Counted from the stretch's first letter, positions 1 to 8,446 are shown. The stretch is 64,000 nt of DNA from Nocardioides sp. Root140 (GCF_001426745.1 NZ_LMFI01000010.1:63468-127467), one strand, 5' to 3'. Numbers and translations are program-made. Notes: generated from the sequence alone by a model not told the origin.

Positions 1-1
1 G

Positions 2-226
2 GTCCCCGACGACTGGGAGCAGACCGGGGTGCCGCTGTCGTCGTTGATCCGCGGCAGCGGGAGTACGCCGACCAGGCTGGTGCTGTTCCGCCGGCCGATC
101 GAGCATCGATGTGACAGCCGCGAGGAGCTCGACGCCATGGTGCTGACCGTGGTGGTCGAACAGGTCGCCGAACTGCTCGGCATGGACGCCACCGACGTGG
201 ACCCGCGCTACCGCGCCGACGACTGA
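2..226 (+). CDS. C-terminal fragment of a zincin-like (metallopeptidase-family) protein lacking HExxH
   Basis: Reading frame open from base 2, so the N-terminus lies outside the window; 74 residues are visible. The stretch FRRPIEHRCDSREELDAMVL resembles the end of the small actinobacterial 'metallopeptidase family' (minimal gluzincins), where an RGPI-like segment and an acidic helix precede a zinc-binding HExxHHFG motif. Here the equivalent helix reads VVVEQVAELLGMD, so both zinc histidines appear to be missing. The protein is therefore probably not a zinc peptidase, or belongs to a divergent branch. Family assignment is by eye from a fragment and is tentative. Confidence 0.55.
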   Translation, partial: VPDDWEQTGVPLSSLIRGSGSTPTRLVLFRRPIEHRCDSREELDAMVLTVVVEQVAELLGMDATDVDPRYRADD

Positions 227-320
227 GCCGGTCAGGGAAGACCGGTCACGCCGGTTGGTCGCGGACGGCCGGCTCGGGCCTGGGCCCGGGCACGGCCGCC
301 CGCGCGTCTCGGCCTCGAGC

Positions 321-1859
321 TCAGCCGACCTTGGAGTCGAGCTTGATCTTGAGGGTCTTCTCGTCGCCGTTGCGCTTGACGGTCAGCTCGACCGTGTCGC
401 CCGGCAGGTGGGAGCGGATGGCCACGATCAGGGTCGGGCTGTCGGTGATCATCCGGTCGTCGAGGGCACTGACGACGTCGCCCTCCTTGAGGCCGGCGTC
501 CTCGGCCGGGCTGCCCTTCACGATTTCCTGGATGTGTGCACCGTCGCCGGAGCCGTCGCTGTTCACGGTCGCCCCGATCACCGGGTAGCGCGCCTCGCCG
601 TCCTTGAGGATCTGGTCTGCGGTGACCTTCACCTGCTCGATCGGGATCGCGAAGCCGACGCCGATGTTGCCGGACTCCTGGCCCACGCTGGAGCCGCCGG
701 TCGTGGCGATCGCCGAGTTCACGCCGACGACCTGCCCGGCCAGGTTGACCAGCGGGCCGCCCGAGTTGCCGGGGTTGATCGCCGCGTCGGTCTGGACGGC
801 GTTGATGTAGGACTGTGAGTCCTCCTCGCCGCCGGTGGTGACCGGCCGGTCGAGGGCGCTGACGATTCCGGCGGTCACGGTGCTGCTCAGGCCGAGCGGG
901 GAGCCGATGGCCACGACGTTCTCGCCGACACGCAGGGCCTTCGAGGTGCCGAGTGCGGCGGGCTTCACGTTCTTGAGGCCCTTCACGTAGAGCACGGCGA
1001 GGTCGTAGACGGGGCTGCGGCCGACGACCGTGGCCTCGTGCTGGACGCCCTCGTGGTCGACGATCTTGATCTCGCCACCGTCGGCGGCATCCGCGACGAC
1101 GTGGTTGTTGGTGACGACGTGCCCCTGCTTGTCGAGGAAGAAGCCGGAACCGGTGGCGCCGCCCTCCTCACCCTTGAAGTCGGCGATGATCTGCACGGTG
1201 CTGGGCAGCAGCTGTTCGGCGACGGCGGCGATGCTGCCGTTGTCGGCAGGGAGCGGCGCGGTGTTGACCGTGTCGACGTCGGCCAGGCCGTTGTCGGTGC
1301 GCCCGGGTTCGTCGGAGCTGTCCTGCCACTTGGTCACCACGGCCCCGCCGACGGCACCGCCGACCAGGCCGAGGAGCAGCGAGAGGACGGCCACGGCCGG
1401 CCAGATGCCACGTGGCGACCTGGCCCGACGCTCCGGGGCCGCGCCCACGGCCTGCGCCTGCGGGTAGGCGGCGTACGGCTGCTGCGGGGCACCGTAGGGA
1501 GCGCCCCGGTAGGGGCCGGGTCCGCCGGTCGGGGGCGCGTACGACGGGGGCCCCGAGGGCGGCGCATAGGAGCCGGGCCCCTGCTGGCCGTGCTGCGGCG
1601 CCTGGTGACCGCTGGCTGCGTGAGAGCCGGCAGCCGGGGCCTGCGTGCGCTCGTCGGGCGGCGCGAACTGCGAGGTCTCGGCATCGGGGGCCGCGGACTC
1701 CGCCGGCAGCCTCAGGGTGTGCTCCACGTCGTCGGCGTCGGAGGTCGCGGCAACGGGCTGCTCGGGGTCCGACCGCTCGAGGTCGGCGCGGCCGGCGTCG
1801 GGCTGCTCGCCGTCGGGTGTGGGGGTCTGCTGATCGTTCACTGGGAGATTGTCACCCAT
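321..1859 (-). CDS. htrA: HtrA/DegP-like membrane-anchored serine protease with PDZ domain
   Basis: 512 residues. A Pro/Gln-rich cytoplasmic N-terminus (about 1-150) is followed by one membrane helix (about 152-176), a trypsin-like domain and a C-terminal PDZ domain (about 425-510). The catalytic triad is visible as His253 in VVTNNHVV, Asp286 in YDLAVL and Ser366 in NPGNSGGPL. Family role: extracytoplasmic protein quality control. It is the last gene of a sigE - anti-sigma - htrA operon, the order seen in mycobacteria, so it is probably induced through SigE. The ATG at 1859 lies 22 nt inside the preceding gene. A GTG at 1841 would give a GTGA overlap identical to the one between the two upstream genes and is an equally good start. 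Confidence 0.93.
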   Translation of the reverse strand: MGDNLPVNDQQTPTPDGEQPDAGRADLERSDPEQPVAATSDADDVEHTLRLPAESAAPDAETSQFAPPDERTQAPAAGSHAASGHQAPQHGQQGPGSYAPPSGPPSYAPPTGGPGPYRGAPYGAPQQPYAAYPQAQAVGAAPERRARSPRGIWPAVAVLSLLLGLVGGAVGGAVVTKWQDSSDEPGRTDNGLADVDTVNTAPLPADNGSIAAVAEQLLPSTVQIIADFKGEEGGATGSGFFLDKQGHVVTNNHVVADAADGGEIKIVDHEGVQHEATVVGRSPVYDLAVLYVKGLKNVKPAALGTSKALRVGENVVAIGSPLGLSSTVTAGIVSALDRPVTTGGEEDSQSYINAVQTDAAINPGNSGGPLVNLAGQVVGVNSAIATTGGSSVGQESGNIGVGFAIPIEQVKVTADQILKDGEARYPVIGATVNSDGSGDGAHIQEIVKGSPAEDAGLKEGDVVSALDDRMITDSPTLIVAIRSHLPGDTVELTVKRNGDEKTLKIKLDSKVG

Positions 1860-2350
1860 CTTGGGAGGGAAGCGTCAGGCGCAGAGCCGCGCGTGGACGT
1901 CGACGACACGGTCGTTCCGACCGGCGTGGCCGATCGGGAGGGGCCCGAGACACCGCCGGTCAGGGAGGTGACCGGACCGCGGCGGTCGACCGCCGGGGCC
2001 TGGGCCGGCACGGCCAGGGCGAACACGCCGACCATGGCCGCGCCCACCGAACCGGCGCCGACCACTGCGACGGCCATCGTGCGACGACGACTTCCCAGCG
2101 GGGAGAGAGCCGGCGCCGGCTCCTCGGGGAGATGGGTGGCCCGGCACAGCACGCTGGCCAGGTAGTTGGGGGCGGCCGGCTGGCTGGTCGCGTTGAGTCC
2201 GGCGAGGCGGGTCTTCACCCAGCCCTCGCGCTCGACGTGGCTGCGGCACATCGCGCAACCGTGCACGTGCACCCAGAGACGGTCGCTCTCGGCCTGCGGC
2301 AGCTGCCCGTCGATCAGTGCGCTGACCTTGGTGCCGACGTGGCCGATCAC
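1838..2350 (-). CDS. rseA: Zinc-binding (ZAS) anti-sigma factor, RseA-like
   Basis: 170 residues, GTG start overlapping the sigE stop as GTGA, so translation is probably coupled. The N-terminus carries the zinc-associated anti-sigma motif H28-x3-C32-x2-C35 (HVHGCAMC). A probable membrane helix (about 92-114) follows, then a Ser/Thr/Pro-rich tail. Family knowledge: such proteins hold a group 4 sigma factor inactive until redox or envelope stress disrupts binding. Position between sigE and htrA matches the mycobacterial RseA. The membrane segment is an eye call; mycobacterial RseA is usually considered soluble. Confidence 0.88.
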   Translation of the reverse strand: MIGHVGTKVSALIDGQLPQAESDRLWVHVHGCAMCRSHVEREGWVKTRLAGLNATSQPAAPNYLASVLCRATHLPEEPAPALSPLGSRRRTMAVAVVGAGSVGAAMVGVFALAVPAQAPAVDRRGPVTSLTGGVSGPSRSATPVGTTVSSTSTRGSAPDASLPRWVTISQ

Positions 2351-2928
2351 CGGACGACGCCCTGTTGGACCTGGCGCGGCACGGGCCCGGAGTAGCGCTC
2401 GCGGCCGGCGGTGGGGGCGCGGTGTGCCAGCGCCTCGCGGAGCATGGCCCGGCCGCGGTGGATGCGGGAGCGGACGGTGCCGAGCTTGGCGTCGAGGATC
2501 TCGGCGATCTCCTCGTAGGAGAGCCCCTCGATGTCGCAGAGCACGACGGCGGCACGGAAGTCCGGCGGAAGCTGGGCCAGCGCCTGCTCGACGTCGTCCT
2601 CGAACCGCTGGTCGGCGTACTCGTCGTGCGGGATGCCGCCGTCGCTGCGCAACCGCGCGGCGCGCTCGTCGGACAGCGCGTCGAAGCGGATCCGCTGCTT
2701 GCGGCGGGCGCCGTCGAGGAAGAGGTTGGTGGTGATGCGGTGCAGCCAGCCCTCAAAGGTGCCGGGGCTGTACGTCGACAGCGACCGGAAGACGCGGACG
2801 AAGACGTCCTGGGTGAGGTCTTCCGCGTCGGCCTGGTTGCCGGTGAGGCGGTAGGCCAGCCGGTAGACGCGCTCGGAGTGCTGGGCGACGATCTCGTCCC
2901 AGCTGGGGACCACCTGACTGTCCTGCAT
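2347..2928 (-). CDS. sigE: ECF RNA polymerase sigma factor, SigE type
   Basis: 193 residues. Sigma region 2 is at about 20-85 ([20 protein letters not shown], then [13 protein letters not shown]). Region 4 is at about 125-170 ([16 protein letters not shown] followed by [11 protein letters not shown]). The ATG at 2928 is preceded by AGGAG with good spacing, so longer in-frame extensions to 3132 are not used. The gene overlaps the anti-sigma gene by 4 nt and is divergent from an O-methyltransferase, exactly as in the mycobacterial sigE neighbourhood. Expected role: envelope/surface stress response controlling htrA. Identity as SigE rests on family match plus synteny. Confidence 0.93.
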   Translation of the reverse strand: MQDSQVVPSWDEIVAQHSERVYRLAYRLTGNQADAEDLTQDVFVRVFRSLSTYSPGTFEGWLHRITTNLFLDGARRKQRIRFDALSDERAARLRSDGGIPHDEYADQRFEDDVEQALAQLPPDFRAAVVLCDIEGLSYEEIAEILDAKLGTVRSRIHRGRAMLREALAHRAPTAGRERYSGPVPRQVQQGVVR

Positions 2929-2977
2929 GGTGCTCTCCTGCCCTCGTCTGCGCAACAACCTGACCTCACCAACGCTA

Positions 2978-3034
2978 GGGAACCCGACTGAGAGGAACCT
3001 GAGCAGCAGCAAGGGAGTTGCTGGGAGGTTCCTC
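2978..3034. promoter_or_regulatory. Divergent sigE/O-methyltransferase control region with GGAACC boxes and a 9-bp inverted repeat
   Basis: A perfect 9-bp inverted repeat (GAGGAACCT 2992-3000, AGGTTCCTC 3026-3034) encloses a second nested pairing (CAGCAA/TTGCTG). Each arm contains GGAACC, similar to the -35 of SigE-type ECF promoters, one in each orientation, and a further GGGAACCC lies at 2978-2985. On the plus strand GGAACC (2994-2999) is followed 17 nt later by GTT, a plausible ECF -10. This suggests autoregulation and co-regulation of the flanking gene. The assignment is by pattern only. Confidence 0.35.
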
Positions 3035-3149
3035 AGTGCTTCAACGATCCCGGACCCCGCCGTGTTCCCGCTCCGGCACGCGGTCCACGCCCGAGAGTCG
3101 TTATAGGGTCGTCCACATCGGTGAGTCGTCACGACCTCAGGAGGCTGTC

Positions 3150-3797
3150 ATCACCACGCCCATCAAGCCCACGAGCTGGACCTACGCCGAGGAGTTCGTC
3201 GCCGAGGACGAGATCCTCGCGGCCGCCCGGGCACGCGCCGAGGAGGTCGGCGTCGTGCCGATCGGTTCCGGCGTGGGCGCAACCCTGCGCTTCCTGGCCG
3301 CCGTCCTCGATGCGCGCGCCGTCGTCGAGATCGGCACCGGCACCGGGGTCTCCGGCCTCTGGCTGCTGCGCGGCATGCGCCCCGACGGCGTGCTGACCAC
3401 GGTCGATGTCGAGACCGAGCACCAGCGCCTCGCCAAGCAGACCTTCGGCGACGCCGGTGTCCCCGCCCAGCGCGCACGCACCATTCCCGGTGCCGCACTC
3501 GACGTCCTCCCCCGCCTGACCGACGGCCACTACGACCTGGTGTTCTGCGACGGCGACAAGCGCGAGTACGCCGACTACCTGAAGGAGGCCATGCGCCTGC
3601 TGCGTCCCGGTGGCGTGGTGGCCTTCGACAACGCCCTGTGGCACGACCGCGTGGCGGACCCGGCGCAGCGCGACGAGGAGACCGTCTCGATCCGCGAGCT
3701 GGGTCGCACGATCCAGGAGGCCGAGGGCCTGGTGCCCGTGCTGTTGCCGGTCGGCGACGGCCTGCTTGCTGCCAAGAAGGAATGGATCCCCGAGTGA
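3150..3797 (+). CDS. Class I SAM-dependent O-methyltransferase, apparent ATC start
   Basis: 215 residues. The SAM-binding Rossmann motif VVEIGTGTGVSGLW and the acidic metal/substrate segment LVFCDGDKREY are typical of the small catechol-type O-methyltransferases (Rv1220c family) found next to sigE in mycobacteria. The family N-terminus (TTPIKPTSWTYAEEF) begins right after a perfect AGGAGG at 3139-3144, but the codon in start position, 5 nt on, is ATC (3150), not ATG/GTG. No ATG, GTG or TTG lies in frame near the SD; an in-frame TTG at 3018 would add 44 unlikely residues. It ends in a hairpin shared with the convergent gene. Substrate unknown. Confidence 0.88.
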   Translation: MTTPIKPTSWTYAEEFVAEDEILAAARARAEEVGVVPIGSGVGATLRFLAAVLDARAVVEIGTGTGVSGLWLLRGMRPDGVLTTVDVETEHQRLAKQTFGDAGVPAQRARTIPGAALDVLPRLTDGHYDLVFCDGDKREYADYLKEAMRLLRPGGVVAFDNALWHDRVADPAQRDEETVSIRELGRTIQEAEGLVPVLLPVGDGLLAAKKEWIPE

Positions 3798-3799
3798 TG

Positions 3800-3834
3800 T
3801 GACGGCGGTCGGGTGCAGACGCAGCCGGCCGTCA
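3800..3834. terminator. Bidirectional hairpin between convergent genes
   Basis: Inverted repeat TGACGGC (3800-3806) / GCCGTCA (3828-3834) with an inner GGTCGG/CCGG pairing. It lies between the O-methyltransferase stop and the stop codon of the convergent gene, whose TGA is inside the right arm. No T-tract is visible, as is usual in actinobacteria. Confidence 0.45.
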
Positions 3835-4167
3835 GCTCGGAAGAGGTGTGAACCCGTGGGCGCCTTCGGCGATCGCGACGACCTCGCACGCCTCGATCAG
3901 GATCGGCGCGCTGCCGATGATCTGCGAGCCCGGCGACTCCGCGGCCGTGGCGGTGAACGTCTCCTGGAACGACACGCGCTCCTCGTCGGAGCCGAACACG
4001 TAGCAGCCCTCGAACCACTGACCCGGCACGCTGCGCCACGTCTTGTAGGCGAGCCCGTCCATGCCGGTGAAGCGGGCGTGCGAGGTGCCGTGCACGTAGT
4101 CCCGGAGCCGTGCGTCGACGTCGTCGGGTGGGTCGGTCAGTGACCAGCGCACGGTGAGGCCGTTCAC
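3832..4167 (-). CDS. Small protein, possibly YdhR-like ferredoxin-fold (mono-oxygenase-like)
   Basis: 111 residues, GTG start overlapping the pepA stop by 4 nt (GTGA), so it is the second gene of a two-gene unit. The middle segment MDGLAYKTWRSV followed by WFEGCYVFGSDEE resembles the YdhR-type dimeric alpha/beta-barrel family, in which a WKiW motif is followed by a 'gG.Y.F' strand. No catalytic residues can be assigned. Treat it as a conserved protein of unknown function; the fold suggestion is inference. Confidence 0.7.
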   Translation of the reverse strand: MNGLTVRWSLTDPPDDVDARLRDYVHGTSHARFTGMDGLAYKTWRSVPGQWFEGCYVFGSDEERVSFQETFTATAAESPGSQIIGSAPILIEACEVVAIAEGAHGFTPLPS

Positions 4168-5720
4168 GAGGACGCCTTGCGGGTGATGCCCTCGAGAGGG
4201 TTGTCCTGCTCGAGCCAGGTCAGGAGGGTGCGAGCCCCGAAGCCGGTCGGGCCGACCGTCCACTCGTTGTCGTCGGTGGGCGCGTCGCCCACCGAGGCCA
4301 CGTCGAGGTGCACCCACGGCAGGCCGCCGGTGAAGTGCTGGAGGAACAGGGCTGCGGTGATCGCGCCCGGGTTGCCGGCGCCGTTGTCGCCGTCGGCCAC
4401 CTTCGAGGAGATCTTCTCTTCGTACTCCTCGGCGAGGGGCAGGCGCCAGAGCCGCTCGCCGGCGTCCGCGCCGGCTTCGGCGACCAGGTCGGCCAGCGCC
4501 TCGTCGTTGGCGAAGTAGCCGCCGGTGCGCAGGCCCAGCGCCACCTTCATGGCACCGGTCAGGGTGGCGATGTCGACGAGCACGTCGGGCTTGACCTTCG
4601 CGGCGGCGTACGCCAGCGCGTCGGCCATCACGAGACGCCCCTCGGCGTCGGTGTTGGTCACCTCGGTGGTGCGCCCGCCGTAGTGGCGGATCACGTCGCC
4701 GGGGCGGTACGCCGCACCGCCGATGGCGTTCTCGGCGGCGGGCACCAGCGCGGTGACCTTGACCGGGCACTCGAGTGCGGCCAGCGCGGCCATGGTGGCG
4801 AGCACGACGGCACCGCCGGTCATGTCGCGCTTCATGTTGACCATCGCCTCACCGGGCTTGATGGACAGGCCGCCGGTGTCGAACGTGATGCCCTTGCCGA
4901 TCAGGGCCACGTGACCGGTCTTCGCGCCCCTGCGGGCCGACCGGCTGGGCGTGTAGTCGAGACGGATCAGGCGCGGCGGCGTGGCCGAGGCGGCGCCGAC
5001 GGCGAGGATGCCGCCGAACTCGTCGTCGGCCAGCTGCTTCTCGTCCCAGACGGTGATCTTGAGTCCGGCCTCGTCGGCGATCTCCCGGGCCTGGTCGGCC
5101 AGCCACGCCGGGTTCTTGGCGTTCGAGGGGACGCTGGCCAGGAAGCGGGCCCGCCACCCGGCGGACGCGACGGCAACCGCCTTGTCGAGCACGGGCTGCC
5201 GCTCCACGGAGCCGGCCAGCACCACCCGGCGTACCGGTTGGGCCTTGGCGCCGTCCTTGCGCCAGTGGAACTCGAAGGAACCGAGGGTCAGCCCGACGAC
5301 AAAGGCGCGCAGGCCCTCGTCGTCGGCGACCGTGGTGATGGTGGTGGCGACGAGTTCGCGATCCTTGACCTGACGAGCCAGGGCCGCGCCCGCGGCACGC
5401 AGGTCGGCCGCTCCCCCGGCCCCCACACCGACCAGCGCCACCGCCGTGTGGCGGGACTCGCCGAGCAGCGGGTGCAGCACGACCTCGCCCGCCCGACCGG
5501 TTGCCCGGTGGTGGTCGAGGACGCCGAACAGGTCGACGTCGTGCGTGTCGAGGAACTCCGCCGCACCCGGCCCCAGAGTGGGACCGTCGTCGTCGCTGCC
5601 GGCAAGGACCGGGAGGGCGATGATCGACGGCTGGTCCTGGTCGAGCGCCGTGTCACTGAGTGTGAACGTCGGCGGCTGGACCTGGTCGGGAAGGCGGGGG
5701 TGTCGGGAGGGATCGCTCAC
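4164..5720 (-). CDS. pepA: Leucyl aminopeptidase (M17)
   Basis: 518 residues, normal length for M17. The C-terminal catalytic domain starts at about 265 and shows the two-metal site: K276 and D281 in GKGITFDTGG, D299 in MKRDMTGG, and D358/E360 in the family signature NTDAEGRLVMADA, with R362. The N-terminal domain (about 20-200) is the usual divergent one. It releases N-terminal residues from cytoplasmic peptides. The gene lies downstream of the small DUF3117 gene and overlaps the next gene by 4 nt. Confidence 0.96.
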   Translation of the reverse strand: MSDPSRHPRLPDQVQPPTFTLSDTALDQDQPSIIALPVLAGSDDDGPTLGPGAAEFLDTHDVDLFGVLDHHRATGRAGEVVLHPLLGESRHTAVALVGVGAGGAADLRAAGAALARQVKDRELVATTITTVADDEGLRAFVVGLTLGSFEFHWRKDGAKAQPVRRVVLAGSVERQPVLDKAVAVASAGWRARFLASVPSNAKNPAWLADQAREIADEAGLKITVWDEKQLADDEFGGILAVGAASATPPRLIRLDYTPSRSARRGAKTGHVALIGKGITFDTGGLSIKPGEAMVNMKRDMTGGAVVLATMAALAALECPVKVTALVPAAENAIGGAAYRPGDVIRHYGGRTTEVTNTDAEGRLVMADALAYAAAKVKPDVLVDIATLTGAMKVALGLRTGGYFANDEALADLVAEAGADAGERLWRLPLAEEYEEKISSKVADGDNGAGNPGAITAALFLQHFTGGLPWVHLDVASVGDAPTDDNEWTVGPTGFGARTLLTWLEQDNPLEGITRKASS

Positions 5721-5723
5721 AAG

Positions 5724-5891
5724 TCAGCCAACAACACCCTTGAGTGCATCGCCGAGAGCCGTGGCTTCCTCAGCGTTGAGTTCGACAACGAGACGGCCAC
5801 CGCCTTCGAGCGGAACGCGCATGACAATGCCGCGTCCTTCCTTGGTGACCTCCAGCGGACCGTCCCCAGTCCGCGGCTTCATCGCCGCCAT
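5724..5891 (-). CDS. DUF3117 family protein
   Basis: 55 residues, almost entirely the DUF3117 domain (MKPRTGDGPLEVTKEGRG near the N-terminus, then a short strand-rich core). The family is small, highly conserved and restricted to actinobacteria; its function is unknown. The ATG at 5891 is chosen because it gives the standard family N-terminus MAAMKPRTG and is preceded by AGGAAGAGG. An upstream ATG at 5915 has weaker support. Four bases separate it from pepA, so the two are probably co-transcribed. Confidence 0.92.
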   Translation of the reverse strand: MAAMKPRTGDGPLEVTKEGRGIVMRVPLEGGGRLVVELNAEEATALGDALKGVVG

Positions 5892-6011
5892 CCGCGCACC
5901 TCTTCCTGTGCTCATGCCGCGCCCCGTGGCGCTGTACGCAGGGACCAGTATCCCCTATTGCCCCACGAGTCCCGAAACGACGGTCGCTCGGCTGCTGGCA
6001 CACTCATCCCC

Positions 6012-6788
6012 ATGCACGCCCGATCCGCGCTCTTCGACGTCTACGGAGACCACCTGAGCACGCGCGGCGACCGGGCACCCGTGGCCGCACTGGTGCGGCT
6101 GCTCGAACCTGTCGGCATCGCCGCACCCGCCGTACGCACCGCCATCTCGCGCATGGTGCTGCAGGGTTGGTTGGACCCGGTGCCGCTCGACGCGGGGCGC
6201 GGGTACGCCGCCACGGCGCGCGCCGGTCGACGCCTCGACGAGGCACGGGCCCGCATCTACCGCACCCTCGACCGGGTGTGGGACGGCCACTGGCACATGG
6301 TCGTGCTCGACCCGATCGGCTCACGCACGGTGCGCACCCGGGTCCGTTCGGCGCTGCAGTGGATCGGGTACGCCGAGCTGGTCGACGGCGTCTGGCTCAG
6401 CCCGTGGCCGCAGCCCGACCTCGAGGAGCTTCTGGCCCGCGAAGGCGTCACCGCCTCCCGCGCCGAGGCGACCTGCTTCGACCCGCCGTCACGACCGGCG
6501 ACCTGCTGGCACCTCGACGACCTCGCGGAGGAGTACGCCACCTGGCTGGCCCATGCCCGCACCGCGCCGTGGCGGGTCGAGACCGACGACGCCGACCGCG
6601 CCGACTTCGCGCACCGCTTCCACCTGGTGCACGAATGGCGCATCTTCCTCTTCCGCGACCCCGGCCTGCCCGACGACCTGCTGCCCGCCGACTGGCCAGG
6701 TCGCGAGGCCGCCGCGTTCTTCACGGCCGAGGCCGGCCGCCTCAAACCCGGCGCCGACCGTTTCGTCGACCGCTGCCTGTCCGCCTGA
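6012..6788 (+). CDS. PaaX-family transcriptional regulator
   Basis: 258 residues. The N-terminal winged helix (about 1-75, including APAVRTAISRMVLQGWL), the central dimerisation domain (RVWDGHWHMVVLD) and the C-terminal helical domain (FHLVHEWRIFLFRDPGLP) are the standard PaaX layout. In the family, PaaX represses phenylacetate catabolism genes and is released by phenylacetyl-CoA. Here it sits 25 nt upstream of an enoyl-CoA hydratase on the same strand but without the rest of a paa cluster in the window. Effector and targets are therefore open. Confidence 0.92.
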   Translation: MHARSALFDVYGDHLSTRGDRAPVAALVRLLEPVGIAAPAVRTAISRMVLQGWLDPVPLDAGRGYAATARAGRRLDEARARIYRTLDRVWDGHWHMVVLDPIGSRTVRTRVRSALQWIGYAELVDGVWLSPWPQPDLEELLAREGVTASRAEATCFDPPSRPATCWHLDDLAEEYATWLAHARTAPWRVETDDADRADFAHRFHLVHEWRIFLFRDPGLPDDLLPADWPGREAAAFFTAEAGRLKPGADRFVDRCLSA

Positions 6789-6813
6789 CCCGCACCCACG
6801 AAGGGATCCACCC

Positions 6814-7608
6814 ATGTCCACCGAGTCCGTCCTCCTCGAGGTCACCGACGGCGTCGCCACCATCACGCTCAACCGTCCCGAGGCGATGAACAGCCTCGAC
6901 ATCGCCACCAAGGAGGCGCTGCTCGACGCCGTACGCCGGGCCGCGGACGACGACGCCGTGCGCTGTGTGGTGCTGACCGGCACCGGCCGCGCGTTCTGCG
7001 TGGGCCAGGACCTCAAGGAGCACATCCAGCTGCTCGAGAAGGGCGACTCCGACGCGCTGTTCACCACCGTCGACAAGCACTACAACCCGACCGTCACCCT
7101 GCTGGCCACGATGAACAAGCCGGTCATCGCCGCCGTTCAGGGCGTGGCCGCCGGGGCCGGCGCGAGTCTCGCGTTCGCCTGCGACTTCCGGATCCTGGCC
7201 GACACGGCCGGCTTCAACCTGGCCTTCACCGGTGTCGCGCTCTCCTGCGACACAGGCGCCTCGTGGACCCTGCCCCGGCTGGTCGGTCAGGCCAGGGCGC
7301 TCGAGCTGCTCTACTTCCCGAGCACCCTCTCCGCCGAGAAGTCCGCCGAGCTAGGACTGGCCACCAAGGTGGTCTCCGGTGACGACTTCGCGGCCGAGGT
7401 CGGCGCGCTGGCCCGCAAGCTGGCCGACGGCCCGACGGTGTCGTTCGGCGCCATCCGGCGATCCGTGGCGAACTCGGCCGGCGCGTCGTTCGAGGACGCC
7501 GTCGCCTTCGAGAGCGAGATGATGTCGCTGACCGGCGCCACCGCCGACCACAAGTCCGCGGTCGCCGCGTTCGTGGCCAAGCAGAAGCCGGTCTTCGAGG
7601 GGCGCTGA
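6814..7608 (+). CDS. Enoyl-CoA hydratase/isomerase (PaaB/PaaG-like)
   Basis: 264 residues, crotonase fold. The first oxyanion-hole segment is GRAFCVGQDLKEH (about 62-75) and the second is GVAAGAGASLAFACDF (about 110-125). The VGQDL motif and the aspartate region CDTGASW are typical of the hydratase/isomerases acting on phenylacetate-derived CoA thioesters. ATG at 6814 follows GAAGGGA. Co-directional with the PaaX regulator, with which it is probably in one transcript. The exact substrate cannot be read from sequence. Confidence 0.92.
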   Translation: MSTESVLLEVTDGVATITLNRPEAMNSLDIATKEALLDAVRRAADDDAVRCVVLTGTGRAFCVGQDLKEHIQLLEKGDSDALFTTVDKHYNPTVTLLATMNKPVIAAVQGVAAGAGASLAFACDFRILADTAGFNLAFTGVALSCDTGASWTLPRLVGQARALELLYFPSTLSAEKSAELGLATKVVSGDDFAAEVGALARKLADGPTVSFGAIRRSVANSAGASFEDAVAFESEMMSLTGATADHKSAVAAFVAKQKPVFEGR

Positions 7609-7634
7609 GGCGTCGTACGTCAGGCTGGTTCGGG

Positions 7635-7678
7635 ACGTCCTGCGTGGCGGTTGCTCTGGCGACCGGCGCGCAGGACGT
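7635..7678. terminator. Hairpin between convergent genes
   Basis: Perfect 10-bp inverted repeat ACGTCCTGCG (7635-7644) / CGCAGGACGT (7669-7678) around a 24-nt loop. It sits between the enoyl-CoA hydratase stop and the convergent membrane-protein gene and can serve both strands. Confidence 0.6.
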
Positions 7679-7708
7679 TGTTCGTGTGCCGGGCGTACGG
7701 CGGGTGGG

Positions 7709-8134
7709 TCAGACCCTGGAGAGCAGGTAGGCCCAGGTGAAGACGGAGACGCCGACCACCATGCCGACGTGGGCCAGCACGGAGAGTCCGGGCCCCTGGC
7801 TCCAGGTGTCGTGCACCGCGTCCGAGGAGTGCTTGCCGCGGGAGGGCAGCCAGCGGACCAGGATCATGATTCCGACCACGGCGGTGAGCCAGAACAAGGC
7901 CAGCGCCGCGATCCCGATCATGGAGTTGCCGTTGCCCTCGCCGAGCCCGGTGACCAGGAAGACCGCCCAGGTCATCACCGCAGCGAGGCCGGCGATCGTG
8001 TGCACGTTGAGCAGCATCGAGGAGGTCTGGAACCGACCTGCACCAGCCTTGTCACCGCCCAGCCGGACCCTCGTGAGCACCACCACGACGGCCGCCAGCA
8101 CGGTGAGGATGTAGATGATCCACTGAAGAGGCAC
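7709..8134 (-). CDS. Small four-helix membrane protein of unknown function
   Basis: 141 residues, GTG start. Four hydrophobic segments at about 4-22, 44-63, 74-94 and 115-138, joined by short charged loops. I do not recognise the family. It is last in a minus-strand run behind the DivIVA-like gene, from which it is separated by 14 nt, and ends at a strong hairpin, so it is probably the tail of the dapE operon. Confidence 0.75.
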   Translation of the reverse strand: MPLQWIIYILTVLAAVVVVLTRVRLGGDKAGAGRFQTSSMLLNVHTIAGLAAVMTWAVFLVTGLGEGNGNSMIGIAALALFWLTAVVGIMILVRWLPSRGKHSSDAVHDTWSQGPGLSVLAHVGMVVGVSVFTWAYLLSRV

Positions 8135-8148
8135 GGGCCGAGTGTGCC

Positions 8149-8439
8149 CTACGTGCCGGTCGCTTTGCCATCTTCCGCGCCGTCACGAGCGTCGGCGTTC
8201 TCCTCGAGCTGGGCGGCCAGACGCGCCAGGAGGGCGTCGACCTCGCTCATCCGGTAGCCCCGGACGGCGGCGGTGAACCGCACCCGGCGCAGGTCGCCGC
8301 CGACCAGGTCGCGGCCTGCCGGGAGTGTCACGTCGCGCCGGTCGGGGTGCACCCGGGCCAGGCCCTGGCCGTAGCCGGAGGCCACCAGCGCCACCCCGCC
8401 GAGGGCCAGCACGATCAGGATCGCGAAGAACCACGTCAC
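8149..8439 (-). CDS. DivIVA-domain small membrane-anchored protein
   Basis: 96 residues, GTG start. One N-terminal membrane helix (about 2-22) is followed by a short linker and a DivIVA-type motif (VRFTAAVRGYRMSEVDALLA, about 52-71), then a brief coiled region and an acidic tail. Such single-helix DivIVA-motif proteins are common in actinobacteria next to LOG-family and tag-like genes; their role is not established. The gene starts 7 nt after the LOG-protein stop. Confidence 0.85.
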   Translation of the reverse strand: MTWFFAILIVLALGGVALVASGYGQGLARVHPDRRDVTLPAGRDLVGGDLRRVRFTAAVRGYRMSEVDALLARLAAQLEENADARDGAEDGKATGT

Positions 8440-8446
8440 GGCCGCG

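Noticed and set aside
4308..6011. Upstream extension of the PaaX frame through pepA
   Set aside because: The open frame is a shadow of pepA; the family N-terminus MHARSALFDVYG begins at 6012.
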